Notes under the pieces: model-generated
What the model saw: the letters and a program-made list of their open reading frames with translations, nothing else
The model's database searches: none
What the model was told of the DNA's origin: nothing
Part shown: piece after piece, positions 7,916 through 16,310 of the stretch
Layout of the letters: each line of letters starts with the position of its first letter
How positions within the stretch are numbered: position 1 is the first letter of the stretch
Program-made: the position numbers and the translations under genes
DNA from: JADGHX01 sp035760965
Lineage (GTDB): Bacteria > Pseudomonadota > Gammaproteobacteria > Steroidobacterales > Steroidobacteraceae
DNA: 64,000 bases
NCBI GenBank assembly: GCA_035760965.1
Contig: DASTRY010000054.1
Coordinates: 38,068 to 102,067 of the forward strand
Reading direction: 5' to 3'

Positions 7916-9074
7916 CAACCTTCTCCCGTGCGAAAAGCGTGAGCGAGCGAGCCAGCAGAAGCGCCAGTCCGGCGGCCATGACCAGCCACATCCCGAGCAG
8001 TGCGGAACTGGCGAGTGCCTGAAGAGAGGAGTGCGAATGGGCAAGCCCCGCCGCGGCCGCGGCGATGCTGTTGCCGAGCATCGCCAGCACATACGCAAAG
8101 TACACAGCGGCGATTGCGACGAAGGCGATCAGCACCGCCAGCTCACGCGGCGCAGGCAGAGGGCTTTGCTCCATCAGCACGACGGCTCGCCAGGTTCGCC
8201 GTGCGATCGAGCGAACCCAGCCATGAAAATTGTGAGCGCCCGTGAGATCCGCGAGCAGCCAGTAGCCGTCGAACTTCAGCACCGGGTTCAGCGTGTGAAG
8301 CATCAGGCAATGGCTCCACGCGATGGCTCCGAGCACCGCGTCCGCGCCGGTTGCGAGGTACATCACGCCGAGCGCCAGCACGTAACCACTCTGGAAATAC
8401 ACACCGCCGATATCCACGACGACGCGTTGCATTCGCGGCAGCAGCCAAGCGCCGTGGACTTCTGCGTAGAGCGTCGGGAAGCACCAGTACAAGCCGACGC
8501 CCATGCCGCCGTGATGCGCGCCGAACCGGCGGCACGCGGCAAGATGGCCGAGCTCGTGAACGATGACGCCCGCGACGGTGAGTGCGAACGCGGCCGCAAT
8601 GTGATGCGTCGCCGGGCTACTGACGGGCGTTCCCAGCGTGCGGGCCGCCACGCACACTTCGGCGAGCACGAGCAACGCGATGAGCACGATGGCGATTCGC
8701 CAAGAGAAGAGGCGCGCACCCCAATTCAGCATCGGCGCCAGGCACGCGCCGCTCAGCACGCGCCCGCGCAGCCACACGGGTCCGCGTACTGCCTGGCCCG
8801 CCGCAGCGTTGAACAGCACCGCCGGGGCCTGCTCGCGCAGGAGCTTCCCCACCTGCTCGGGCGAAACGTGCACGCCGAGTCGCGCCGAGGCGCGCTGCGC
8901 CAGGCCCGCGAAGGTGGCCGGCTCGCGGCTCTCCTCGAGAATGGCGGCGACTGCCGCGGTGACGACGAAGTGCCGGTCGTCCACCGCCACGACGAAGCGG
9001 CGATCGCCTTCGGTCGCATCGAACGGGCGAACCGCGACGTCGCTGCGCAGGCGGGGAGCGAGTGAGTGCTGCAT
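7905..9074 (-). CDS. M50 (site-2-type) membrane metalloprotease with PqqD-like N-terminal domain
   Basis: The 389-residue protein has about 80 N-terminal soluble residues (around residues 15-90) resembling the PqqD-like/RRE winged helix seen in RiPP proteases. Several membrane segments follow. The zinc-binding HELGH lies in the stretch VIVHELGHLAACRRFG, and the second metal-ligand motif is NPVLKFDGYWLLADL. Proteins of this type are annotated as peptide zinc metalloproteases and accompany ribosomal peptide clusters, where they may cleave the leader at the membrane. The gene lies directly downstream of a small precursor-like gene. The start is the ATG at 9074; the longer open frame upstream runs through the precursor and terminator and is not used. 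Confidence 0.82.
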   Translation of the reverse strand: MQHSLAPRLRSDVAVRPFDATEGDRRFVVAVDDRHFVVTAAVAAILEESREPATFAGLAQRASARLGVHVSPEQVGKLLREQAPAVLFNAAAGQAVRGPVWLRGRVLSGACLAPMLNWGARLFSWRIAIVLIALLVLAEVCVAARTLGTPVSSPATHHIAAAFALTVAGVIVHELGHLAACRRFGAHHGGMGVGLYWCFPTLYAEVHGAWLLPRMQRVVVDIGGVYFQSGYVLALGVMYLATGADAVLGAIAWSHCLMLHTLNPVLKFDGYWLLADLTGAHNFHGWVRSIARRTWRAVVLMEQSPLPAPRELAVLIAFVAIAAVYFAYVLAMLGNSIAAAAAGLAHSHSSLQALASSALLGMWLVMAAGLALLLARSLTLFAREKVDDR

Positions 9075-9110
9075 GGTCGATCCGCAACGCGAACGAATGG
9101 AGCTCGGGAG

Positions 9111-9138
9111 AAAAGCCCGCCGGTGTGACCCGGCGGGC
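9111..9138 (-). terminator. Intrinsic terminator or attenuator after the precursor gene
   Basis: On the minus strand, a perfect 9-bp GC-rich stem (arms 9115-9123 and 9130-9138) with a 6-base loop is followed directly by TTTT. It lies 10 bases after the precursor stop codon and 37 bases before the M50 protease gene. This placement is typical of RiPP operons, where most transcripts stop after the abundant precursor and only some read into the processing genes. Confidence 0.75.
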
Positions 9139-9148
9139 GAAGGGGGGC

Positions 9149-9313
9149 TCAGAACTCGAACGTGCAGCTGCACTTCCAGTCTTCGCCCGGGGAGATGCCG
9201 GCCGGGCCGGCAATGGCCTCCATCTCGAAGCGGGCTTCGAGCTCCTCGATGGAGAACGCGGGGGCCTCGCAGCCTGCCGAGGCGTCAGCTTCGGAAACGT
9301 CGTGAGAAGTCAT
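9149..9313 (-). CDS. Small RiPP-like precursor peptide
   Basis: A 54-residue peptide whose ATG at 9313 follows a strong Shine-Dalgarno (GGAAGGAG, 7 bases away). The first 35 or so residues are acidic and helical, with the segment FSIEELEARFEMEAIAGPAG resembling a leader. The last residues, GEDWKCSCTFEF, look like a short core with two Cys, one Ser and one Thr. The gene is followed by a strong terminator and then by the M50 protease with a PqqD-like domain. Size, leader-core look, strong RBS, attenuator and protease neighbour all argue for a ribosomal precursor. No known RiPP class is matched, and no cyclase, dehydratase, YcaO or radical SAM gene is nearby. Confidence 0.7.
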   Translation of the reverse strand: MTSHDVSEADASAGCEAPAFSIEELEARFEMEAIAGPAGISPGEDWKCSCTFEF

Positions 9314-9350
9314 CGATGCACTCCTTCCATGAGTACGGGTTGATGGATGT

Positions 9351-9367
9351 CGCTCGCATCGCGAGCG
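9351..9367. repeat. Perfect 7-bp inverted repeat upstream of the precursor gene
   Basis: CGCTCGC and GCGAGCG are separated by ATC, 38 bases upstream of the precursor start and 134 bases upstream of acyP. It lies in the only intergenic stretch that can hold the cluster promoter, so it could be an operator or an mRNA leader hairpin. Confidence 0.4.
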
Positions 9368-9500
9368 GGGAGAAGTGTGACGGACGAGGCGCCGCCGCGC
9401 GCCTTGCATATCTGCGGCGAACGCCCAGAAATGGCTGCACCGCCGCAACCGGCGGCCGCACGGATGGCTTAGGATCGCGACTCGAAGAGGAGAACCGCGC

Positions 9501-9776
9501 GTGATCACCAAGAAATGCATCGTTGGCGGACGCGTGCAGGGCGTGTTCTATCGCGCCACGGCCGCGAACCGCGCGCGTGAGCTGGGCGTGCACGGCCACG
9601 CGATCAATCTGCCCGACGGCCGCGTGGAAGTGCTCGCGCACGGCGAGCCGAGCGCGGTGCAGACGTTCGTCGAGTGGCTGTGGACGGGCTCGTCCGGCTC
9701 GCGGGTCACCTCGGTCGAGGTGATCGACCTCGAGCTACCGGAGCATCACCGGCCGAAGGGGTTCCGCACGGGTTGA
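9501..9776 (+). CDS. acyP: Acylphosphatase
   Basis: A 91-residue enzyme that hydrolyses acyl phosphates such as 1,3-bisphosphoglycerate. The substrate-binding loop with the catalytic Arg is GRVQGVFYRA, and the catalytic Asn lies in GHAINLPDGRVEV. The start is GTG at 9501, preceded by AGAGGAG. The gene diverges from the precursor peptide gene. Nothing links it to that cluster apart from position. Confidence 0.93.
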   Translation: MITKKCIVGGRVQGVFYRATAANRARELGVHGHAINLPDGRVEVLAHGEPSAVQTFVEWLWTGSSGSRVTSVEVIDLELPEHHRPKGFRTG

Positions 9777-9868
9777 CGCACGTCGGCAGCGGGCGGCGGT
9801 CACGCGCGGGTCGCGGTCGATCCGCCACCCAGTCGCTTATCGGGCATCGTTTCGCGAAAGCGCAGCGC

Positions 9869-10516
9869 TCAGCGCCCCGCGGTCATCACGAGGTCGTCGG
9901 CGCCGTTCCATTTCGTCCACTGATTGATGACGAGATCGGAATAGTGCCGCCGCCCGACGCTGCCGTTGTAGCGCGCGAGCGCGCGCGTGACGCTGTTGTT
10001 CTCTTTCTGCAGATAGAAACGCAGGATCGCGCAGCCCATGCGGATGTTCTGCGCCGTGCGCGTGAGCTCGTAGCGCCGCATGCCGAGCTGCTCCGGCCAG
10101 AACGGCATTACCTGCATCAGCCCGACTGCCCCCGCGCTCGACACGGCCCAGCGATCGAAGCGGCTCTCGACCATGATCACGGCCATCACGAGCCCCGGCG
10201 GTAACGGCGCTTCGCCTTCGCGCTTCGACTCGCAGAACACCTGCGTGAGAATCTCGAGCCGCTCGTCCCGGTCCTTCACGATCTTGCGCAGCCGCGGCTC
10301 CATCATCGTGTACCAGACCGCGGACTCGTAGCGATCGGCAAAGCACTGCGCCTGATCGATGGCGCGCTTCACCACCGCCTTCAGCTCCGGATCTTTCTGC
10401 TGATCGGCGTGGGCAATGCCGCCGCCAATCGACAGCAGAATCACGCCCCAGGCGACAGCAAGCAGGCGAGGCAGCCCGAAAATACCCTGAAGACACGCGA
10501 AACGGTGTGGACGCAT
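9869..10516 (-). CDS. Lytic transglycosylase (SLT domain)
   Basis: After a signal peptide (hydrophobic LLAVAWGVILLSIGGG, ending AHA), the protein has an SLT/goose-lysozyme-like fold. The catalytic Glu is in VIMVESRFDRWA, followed by SSAGAVGLMQVMPFWPE and ALARYNGS. It should cleave the MurNAc-GlcNAc bond of peptidoglycan in the periplasm, forming 1,6-anhydro ends. The ATG at 10516 places the signal peptide at the very N-terminus. An ATG at 10600, with a GGGGA in front, would add 28 basic residues and cannot be excluded. It lies downstream of proS on the same strand. Confidence 0.87.
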   Translation of the reverse strand: MRPHRFACLQGIFGLPRLLAVAWGVILLSIGGGIAHADQQKDPELKAVVKRAIDQAQCFADRYESAVWYTMMEPRLRKIVKDRDERLEILTQVFCESKREGEAPLPPGLVMAVIMVESRFDRWAVSSAGAVGLMQVMPFWPEQLGMRRYELTRTAQNIRMGCAILRFYLQKENNSVTRALARYNGSVGRRHYSDLVINQWTKWNGADDLVMTAGR

Positions 10517-10627
10517 TCCCGCGAGCCCACGCCGCGCCGCGCCGCGCCGGCGCTCCTCGCGTTCGAGTCTCACGGGTGGTGTCTCACGGGCGTTCCTCAT
10601 GCGATTTCCCCGCCGACGCGCAGGCGC

Positions 10628-12424
10628 TCACCGCCCCATTCGCGACCGGATGAACTCCAGCGCGCCTTCGAGCGGAAAGTCCTGACTCTCCGTATCGCGA
10701 CGATGCCGATACTCGAGCTTCCCCGCATCGATGCCGCGCTCGCCGACCACGACCCGATGCGGAATGCCGAGCAGCTCCGCATCCGCGAACTTGACGCCCG
10801 GCCGCGCATCCCGATCGTCATAGAGCACTTCGATGCCGGCGGCCGTCCACTCGGCATAGAGCCGATCGGCAATCTCCCGCACCCGATAGGACTTGTGCGC
10901 ATTCATGGGTATCAGCACGACATGAAAGGGCGCAATCGGCTCCGGCCAGATGATCCCGCGCTCATCGTGATTCTGTTCGATGGCGGCCGCCACGATGCGC
11001 GTCACACCGATGCCATAGCAGCCCATGTACGGCACGACGCTCTTGCCGGATTCGTCCAGCACCGTGGCGTTCATCGCCTGTGAATAGAGCTGGCCGAGCT
11101 GGAAGATGTGCCCGACCTCGATCCCGCGCACGATGCGCAGCTTGCCCTTGCCGGTCGGGCTTGGATCGCCCTCGACGACGTTGCGGATGTCGGCGACGTG
11201 CTCCGGCGCCGGCAGGTCGCGCCCCCAGTTCACGCCGGTGAAGTGGAAGTCGTCCTCGTTGGCGCCGACCGCGAAATCGCTCATCGAGGCGACCGTGTGA
11301 TCCGCGATGAACGTGATCCCGCGCACCGTCCGCTCGTCCGCGAAGAGCGGTCCGAGCGAGCCGAAGCCGGCGCCGAAGGCCATGCGCACGGCGTCCGGGG
11401 TGGCGGGGCGCAGCGGCGTCTTCACCTGCGGGAGCTTGCCGGCCTTCACTTCGTTCAGCTGGTGATCGCCGCGCACGAGGAACGCGACGAGGCCGTCGAC
11501 GCCCTCGTATACGAGCGTCTTCACGGTCTTCTCGATCGGGATCGACAGCGCCTTCACCAGGTCTTCGATCGTGCGCAGCCCGGGTGTCGGGATCTTCCGC
11601 AGCTCTTCGCGCGGCGGCGCAGGCGGCGTGCCGCGCAGCATCGTCAGCTCGTCCTCGTCGATCACGCCCGGCACGGTGCCCGGCGCGACCTTCGCGCCCG
11701 GCGGCAGCGCGATCGCCGTCTCGATGTTCGCGGCGTAATCGTCACCGTCCGAGACCGCGATCGCATCCTCGCCGCTCGCTGCGAGCACCTGGAATTCTTC
11801 GGACCGGTTGCCGCCGATCGCGCCCGAATCCGCCTGCACCGCGCGGAACTCGAGCTTCATGCGCTGGAACATGCGGGTGTACGCCTCGCGCATGACGAGA
11901 TAGCCGTCCTCGCGCAGCGACTTCTCGTCCATGTGGAACGAGTACGCGTCCTTCATGATGAACTCGCGTGCGCGCATGACGCCGAAGCGCGGCCGGATCT
12001 CGTCGCGGAACTTGGTCTGCACCTGATAGAAATTCACCGGCAGCTGCCGGTAGCTCTTCAGCTCGCGCCGCGCGATGTCGGTGATGACTTCCTCGTGCGT
12101 CGGGCCGATGAGGAAGTCACGCTGGTGGCGATCCTTCAAGCGCAGCATCAGCGGTCCGAACTTGTCCCAGCGGCCGGTCTCCTGCCACAGCTCCGCGGGC
12201 TGCACGGCGGGCATGAGGAGCTCGAAGGCGCCGGCGCGGTTCATCTCCTCGCGCACGATGTTCATGACCTTCGTGAGAGTGCGCATCCCGATGGGCATCC
12301 AGGTGTAGAGGCCGGCCGCGAGGCGCCGGATCAGGCCGGCGCGCAGCATGAGGCGCTGGCTTTCGATCTCGGCCTCGGCCGGAGTTTCCTTCAGGGTCGC
12401 GATCGGGTACTGGGACAGTCTCAT
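10628..12424 (-). CDS. proS: Prolyl-tRNA synthetase
   Basis: The 598-residue class II enzyme charges tRNA-Pro. The start MRLSQYPIATLKETPAEAE is typical of bacterial ProS. Motif 2 lies in the stretch KFRDEIRPRFGVMRAREF; GPTHEEVITD precedes it. The middle part (roughly residues 225-400) is the YbaK-like editing insertion, and motif 3 (GCYGIGVTRIVAAAIEQ) is followed by the anticodon-binding domain ending in FIRSRMGR. The open frame continues upstream of the ATG at 12424, but only as low-complexity sequence antisense to pssA. Confidence 0.96.
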   Translation of the reverse strand: MRLSQYPIATLKETPAEAEIESQRLMLRAGLIRRLAAGLYTWMPIGMRTLTKVMNIVREEMNRAGAFELLMPAVQPAELWQETGRWDKFGPLMLRLKDRHQRDFLIGPTHEEVITDIARRELKSYRQLPVNFYQVQTKFRDEIRPRFGVMRAREFIMKDAYSFHMDEKSLREDGYLVMREAYTRMFQRMKLEFRAVQADSGAIGGNRSEEFQVLAASGEDAIAVSDGDDYAANIETAIALPPGAKVAPGTVPGVIDEDELTMLRGTPPAPPREELRKIPTPGLRTIEDLVKALSIPIEKTVKTLVYEGVDGLVAFLVRGDHQLNEVKAGKLPQVKTPLRPATPDAVRMAFGAGFGSLGPLFADERTVRGITFIADHTVASMSDFAVGANEDDFHFTGVNWGRDLPAPEHVADIRNVVEGDPSPTGKGKLRIVRGIEVGHIFQLGQLYSQAMNATVLDESGKSVVPYMGCYGIGVTRIVAAAIEQNHDERGIIWPEPIAPFHVVLIPMNAHKSYRVREIADRLYAEWTAAGIEVLYDDRDARPGVKFADAELLGIPHRVVVGERGIDAGKLEYRHRRDTESQDFPLEGALEFIRSRMGR

Positions 12425-12508
12425 CGGACGAGCTTTGCCGGGAAAAAGCGAAAAGGGCGGGCATCTTAGCAGGCCGGTCCGGGAGGTCCTTGTTACCATC
12501 CGCACCCC

Positions 12509-13303
12509 ATGGAAGACGCGACCCCCGACACCCGCCCGCCGCCGCGGCGGGGCGCCTACCTGCTGCCGAATCTCCTGACGACGGGATGCCTGTTCTCGGG
12601 CTTCTACGCGATCGTCGCCGCCATCGACAAGAACTTCGAGCCGGCCGGCATCGCCGTGTTCGTCGCCATGGTCTTCGACGGCCTGGACGGCCGAATTGCG
12701 CGGCTGACCCGCACCGAGACCGCATTCGGCAAGGAATACGACAGCCTCGCGGACATGGTCGCGTTCGGCCTCGCGCCCGCGATCGTCACGTATCAGTGGG
12801 GGGTCGTGAAGATCGCCGAGTACGGGCAGGCGTGGGGGCGTTTCGGCTGGCTCGCCGCGTTCTTCTACGCCGTCGCGGCCGCGTTGCGGCTCGCGCGCTT
12901 CAATGCGCGCTCGGCGACCGCGGACAAGCGCTATTTCGAGGGGCTGCCGAGCCCGTCGGCGGCGGCCACGGTCGCGGGCTTCGTCTGGTTTTCGAGCTAC
13001 ATTCGCGAGCCGGGGCTTCCCGGCTTGATCGCGGCCTTCCTGGTGACGGTGGCCGCGGGGCTCCTCATGGTGAGCAGCTTCAGCTATCCGAGCTTCAAGC
13101 AGTTCGACATGGACCGGCGCATCAAGCGGGCGTACATGATCATCGTGCCGCTCTTCTTCGTCCTCATCGCGCTGGACCCGCCGACGATGCTGCTGTCGAT
13201 GTTCGCCACCTATGCCGCCTCCGCGCCCGTGCTGTGGGCCGTGCGGCGTATCCGCCGCAGCTCGCGCGCGAACCCGGCCTCGGGTTCGGGAGGCTCGAGC
13301 TGA
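12509..13303 (+). CDS. pssA: CDP-diacylglycerol-serine O-phosphatidyltransferase
   Basis: This 264-residue integral membrane enzyme makes phosphatidylserine, the precursor of phosphatidylethanolamine. The CDP-alcohol phosphatidyltransferase motif DG(x2)AR(x8)G(x3)D(x3)D is complete in DGLDGRIARLTRTETAFG, continuing KEYDSLADM. Several hydrophobic helices follow. It is the type II form found in many proteobacteria. Its stop codon overlaps the next gene's ATG by one base, so it probably shares an operon with the uracil-DNA glycosylase and rimI genes. Confidence 0.93.
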   Translation: MEDATPDTRPPPRRGAYLLPNLLTTGCLFSGFYAIVAAIDKNFEPAGIAVFVAMVFDGLDGRIARLTRTETAFGKEYDSLADMVAFGLAPAIVTYQWGVVKIAEYGQAWGRFGWLAAFFYAVAAALRLARFNARSATADKRYFEGLPSPSAAATVAGFVWFSSYIREPGLPGLIAAFLVTVAAGLLMVSSFSYPSFKQFDMDRRIKRAYMIIVPLFFVLIALDPPTMLLSMFATYAASAPVLWAVRRIRRSSRANPASGSGGSS

Positions 13304-14094
13304 TGGATGCTGCGCGCCGCCTCGAGTATCTGCGGGCGATCGGCGTCGATGTGTGGGTGCCGCGCAAGGCCGCGACGGTCGATGCGGTGCCCGTTGCACG
13401 GACTGCCGCCGAACCGGCACCGGCGCCCGCACCAGCGTCTGCCTTCGCCCCGGCGCCGGCGCAAGGGCTAGCCCCCACTACGACGCCCGCGCAAACACCG
13501 CCCGCCGCTCTGAGCCCTGACATTGAGGCTCAGTGGGAAGCCCTCAAAGCCGAGGTTCTCGCCTGCCGCAAATGCCCGCTCCACAGCACCCGCACGCAGG
13601 GCGTCTTCGGTGTGGGGAACCGCCGCGCGGACTGGCTGATCATCGGCGAAGCCCCAGGCGCGGAAGAGGACCGGCAGGGCGAGCCCTTCGTCGGCCGCGC
13701 CGGTCAGCTCCTGAACGCCATGCTCAGAGCCATCGGCCTGCCGCGCGAAACCGTCTTCATCGCGAACGTGCTCAAGTCGCGTCCGCCCGGCAACCGCGAC
13801 CCGAAGCCCGAGGAGGTCGCGGCCTGCATGCCGTATCTCAGCCGCCAGATCGCGCTGCTGCAGCCAAAGCTCATGCTCGCGGTCGGGCGTATCGCGGCGC
13901 AGACGCTCCTGGCGACCGACTTGTCTTTGAGCCGTCTGCGCGGTCAGGTACATACGTTCGGTGAGCTGAACACGCCGCTCATCGTGACGTATCATCCCGC
14001 CTACTTACTGCGCACACCCGCAGACAAGCGAAAGGCCTGGGAAGACCTCAAGTTTGCGCGCAGTGTGTTCCGAAGGCTTGCTGGGGAATCGTGA
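13303..14094 (+). CDS. Uracil-DNA glycosylase, family 4 (iron-sulfur)
   Basis: A 263-residue enzyme that excises uracil from DNA. Motif A is GEAPGAEEDRQGEPFVGRAG and motif B is YHPAYLLR. The Cys residues of ACRKCPLH and of AACMPYL fit the 4Fe-4S ligands of family 4. A linker of about 45 residues rich in Ala and Pro (near residues 30-75) precedes the catalytic domain; in this bacterial group the N-terminal extension starting with a DAARRLEYL helix is common. The start ATG overlaps the pssA stop (TGATG). Confidence 0.9.
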   Translation: MDAARRLEYLRAIGVDVWVPRKAATVDAVPVARTAAEPAPAPAPASAFAPAPAQGLAPTTTPAQTPPAALSPDIEAQWEALKAEVLACRKCPLHSTRTQGVFGVGNRRADWLIIGEAPGAEEDRQGEPFVGRAGQLLNAMLRAIGLPRETVFIANVLKSRPPGNRDPKPEEVAACMPYLSRQIALLQPKLMLAVGRIAAQTLLATDLSLSRLRGQVHTFGELNTPLIVTYHPAYLLRTPADKRKAWEDLKFARSVFRRLAGES

Positions 14095-14591
14095 TGGCAA
14101 CCGCACCCGAGCTGCTGGCGTCCGCGCGAGAGGTGACGATCCGGACCATGCTCGAGCCGGATGTGCCGAGCGTCGTCGCCATCGAGCGCGCCGCCTATCA
14201 ATTCCCCTGGAGCGAGGGCATTTTTCGCGATTGCCTGCGGGTCGGCTACGTGTGCCGTGTCGCGTGCGTCGGCGAGGAAGTGGTCGCATACGGCGTCATG
14301 AGCGTCGGGGCCGGCGAGGCGCATATCCTGAACCTCTGCGTGAACGCGCATTTCCGCTGCCGCGGGATCGGCCGCCAGCTCCTGCGCTACCTCGTGGATC
14401 GGGCGCGCTCGGCCGGGATGGGCGAGGCGTTCCTCGAGGTGCGTCCCTCGAACACGGCAGCCATCCGGCTCTACCAGTCGATGGGCTTCGAGCAGGTCGG
14501 CATTCGCCGCGGCTACTACCAGGCCGTCGGCGGCCGCGAGGATGCGGCGGTCTTGAAGCTCGCGCTGACGAACAAGCCCTTCCGCGTGTGA
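14094..14591 (+). CDS. rimI: Ribosomal protein S18-alanine N-acetyltransferase
   Basis: The 165-residue GNAT protein acetylates the N-terminus of ribosomal protein S18 with acetyl-CoA. The acetyl-CoA loop RCRGIGRQLL, the PFxWSE-like QFPWSEGIFRDCL segment and the C-terminal AAIRLYQSMGFEQVGIRRGYY are RimI marks. A GTG at 14091 is also possible, but the ATG at 14094 keeps the one-base overlap with the preceding stop. It is translationally coupled to the glycosylase gene. A strong hairpin lies behind it. Confidence 0.9.
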   Translation: MATAPELLASAREVTIRTMLEPDVPSVVAIERAAYQFPWSEGIFRDCLRVGYVCRVACVGEEVVAYGVMSVGAGEAHILNLCVNAHFRCRGIGRQLLRYLVDRARSAGMGEAFLEVRPSNTAAIRLYQSMGFEQVGIRRGYYQAVGGREDAAVLKLALTNKPFRV

Positions 14592-14606
14592 CGTCCGCCG
14601 TGCGCG

Positions 14607-14629
14607 GCGCGCCGCCCTGAGCGGCGCGC
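14607..14629 (+). terminator. GC-rich hairpin after rimI
   Basis: A perfect 9-bp stem (14607-14615 with 14621-14629) and a 5-base loop lie 15 bases after the rimI stop. There is no clear T-run behind it, so it may be a weak or Rho-assisted terminator separating rimI from prfC. Confidence 0.45.
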
Positions 14630-14720
14630 GCACTGCAGGGCTTGCCCTTTTTCCATCCGGCCGTACATTGCCCGCCTGCCACGGCAGGGCGGCCGGGCCA
14701 TCTGTGATCGAGAGCTTCGA

Positions 14721-16310
14721 GTGACTGATTCCCTGAGCAAAGAAATCGAGCGACGGCGCACCTTCGCCATCATCTCCCACCCCGACGCCGGCAAGACCAC
14801 CCTGACGGAGAAGCTCCTGCTCTTCGGCGGTGCCATCCAGATGGCCGGCACCGTGAAGGGCCGCAAGGCCGCGCGCCACGCCACGTCCGACTGGATGCGG
14901 CTCGAGCAGCAGCGCGGAATTTCCGTGACCTCGTCGGTCATGCAGTTCCCGTATCGGGATTGCATCGTGAATCTGCTCGACACGCCGGGCCACGAGGACT
15001 TCTCGGAAGACACCTACCGCACGCTGACGGCGGTGGATTCCGCGCTCATGGTCATCGACTGCGCGAAGGGCGTCGAGGAGCGCACGATCAAGCTGATGGA
15101 GGTCACGCGCCTGCGCGATACGCCCATCATGACCTTCATCAACAAGCTCGACCGCGAAGGCCGGCCGCCGATCGATCTGCTGGACGAGATCGAGCGCGTG
15201 CTGAAGATTCGCACCGCCGTCGTCACGTGGCCGATCGGCATGGGGCGCGACCTCAAAGGCATCTACCACCTGCTCGAGGACCGTATCTACGTGTACGAGC
15301 CCGGCAAGGGCGGACGCGTGGGCGAGAACCTCATCATCGCCGGGCTGAACAGCGCGGAGGGTCAGGCGTTTCTCGGCGAGCGTGCCGCAGCCTTCGCCGA
15401 CGAGATCGAGCTGGTGAAGGGCGCGACGGATGCGTTCGATCCAGACGCGTACCGCGCCGGCAAGCAGACGCCGGTGTTCTTCGGCTCAGCCATCAACAAC
15501 TTCGGCGTGGAGGAGCTGCTCGCGTCGTTCACGGCGCACGCGCCGGGGCCGCAGCCGCGCGCCGCGCGCGAGCGCACGGTGGCGCCGAACGAGAAGGCGC
15601 TCAGCGGCTTCGTCTTCAAGATCCAGGCGAACATGGACCCCGGTCACCGCGACCGCATCGCCTTCATGCGCCTGTGCTCCGGCAAGTACACGCGCGGCAT
15701 GCGCCTGTACCATGTGCGCCTCGGCAAGGAAGTGCGCGTCGCCGACGCGCTCACTTTCATGGCCGCGGACCGCGCGCAGGCGGAGGAAGCGTTCGCCGGT
15801 GACATCATCGGCTTGCACAATCATGGCACCATCAACATCGGGGACACCTTCACGGAAGGCGAGAAGCTGGCGTTCACGGGCATCCCGAACTTCGCCCCGG
15901 AAATGTTCCGGCGCGCGGTGCTGAAGGACCCGCTGAAAATGAAGGCGCTAACGAAGGGGCTGTCGCAGCTCTGCGAGGAGGGCGCGACGCAGCTCTTCAA
16001 GCCGCTGCGGAACAACGATCAGATTCTCGGCGCGGTGGGCCAGCTGCAGTTCGAAGTGGTAGCGTTCCGGCTCGAGGATGAGTACAGCGTGAACTGCGTG
16101 TTCGACAACGTGAACGTCTACACCGCCCGCTGGGTCACGGCGGACGACGAGAAGAAGCTCGAGGAGTTTCGCAACAAGGCCTACGAGAACCTCGCGCTCG
16201 ACCACGCGGGGTCGCTCGTCTACCTGGCGCCGACCCGCGTGAACCTGCAGCTGACGCTCGAGCGCTGGCCGGAGCTGCGATTCAGCGAAACACGCGAGCA
16301 CGCCGCGTGA
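14721..16310 (+). CDS. prfC: Peptide chain release factor 3
   Basis: The 529-residue GTPase recycles RF1 and RF2 from the ribosome after termination. The GTP-binding motifs are present in order: SHPDAGKTTLTEKLLLFGG (G1), DTPGHEDFSEDTYR (G3) and NKLDREGRPP (G4). The length equals that of the family. The start is GTG at 14721. The stop overlaps the start of the MFS gene by four bases. Confidence 0.96.
   Translation: MTDSLSKEIERRRTFAIISHPDAGKTTLTEKLLLFGGAIQMAGTVKGRKAARHATSDWMRLEQQRGISVTSSVMQFPYRDCIVNLLDTPGHEDFSEDTYRTLTAVDSALMVIDCAKGVEERTIKLMEVTRLRDTPIMTFINKLDREGRPPIDLLDEIERVLKIRTAVVTWPIGMGRDLKGIYHLLEDRIYVYEPGKGGRVGENLIIAGLNSAEGQAFLGERAAAFADEIELVKGATDAFDPDAYRAGKQTPVFFGSAINNFGVEELLASFTAHAPGPQPRAARERTVAPNEKALSGFVFKIQANMDPGHRDRIAFMRLCSGKYTRGMRLYHVRLGKEVRVADALTFMAADRAQAEEAFAGDIIGLHNHGTINIGDTFTEGEKLAFTGIPNFAPEMFRRAVLKDPLKMKALTKGLSQLCEEGATQLFKPLRNNDQILGAVGQLQFEVVAFRLEDEYSVNCVFDNVNVYTARWVTADDEKKLEEFRNKAYENLALDHAGSLVYLAPTRVNLQLTLERWPELRFSETREHAA

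Noticed and set aside
3069..9313. Lanthipeptide, lasso peptide, sactipeptide or YcaO-type cluster
   Set aside because: No LanB/C/M, lasso cyclase, radical SAM or YcaO gene is seen, although the core has Cys, Ser and Thr.
9149..9520. A longer 123-residue version of the precursor peptide
   Set aside because: The upstream part overlaps the divergent acyP start and is Arg-rich without pattern. The internal ATG at 9313 has a much better Shine-Dalgarno.
11108..12469. Long plus-strand open frame opposite proS
   Set aside because: It has Arg/His/Ala-rich low-complexity sequence with no recognisable family; proS on the other strand explains the region.
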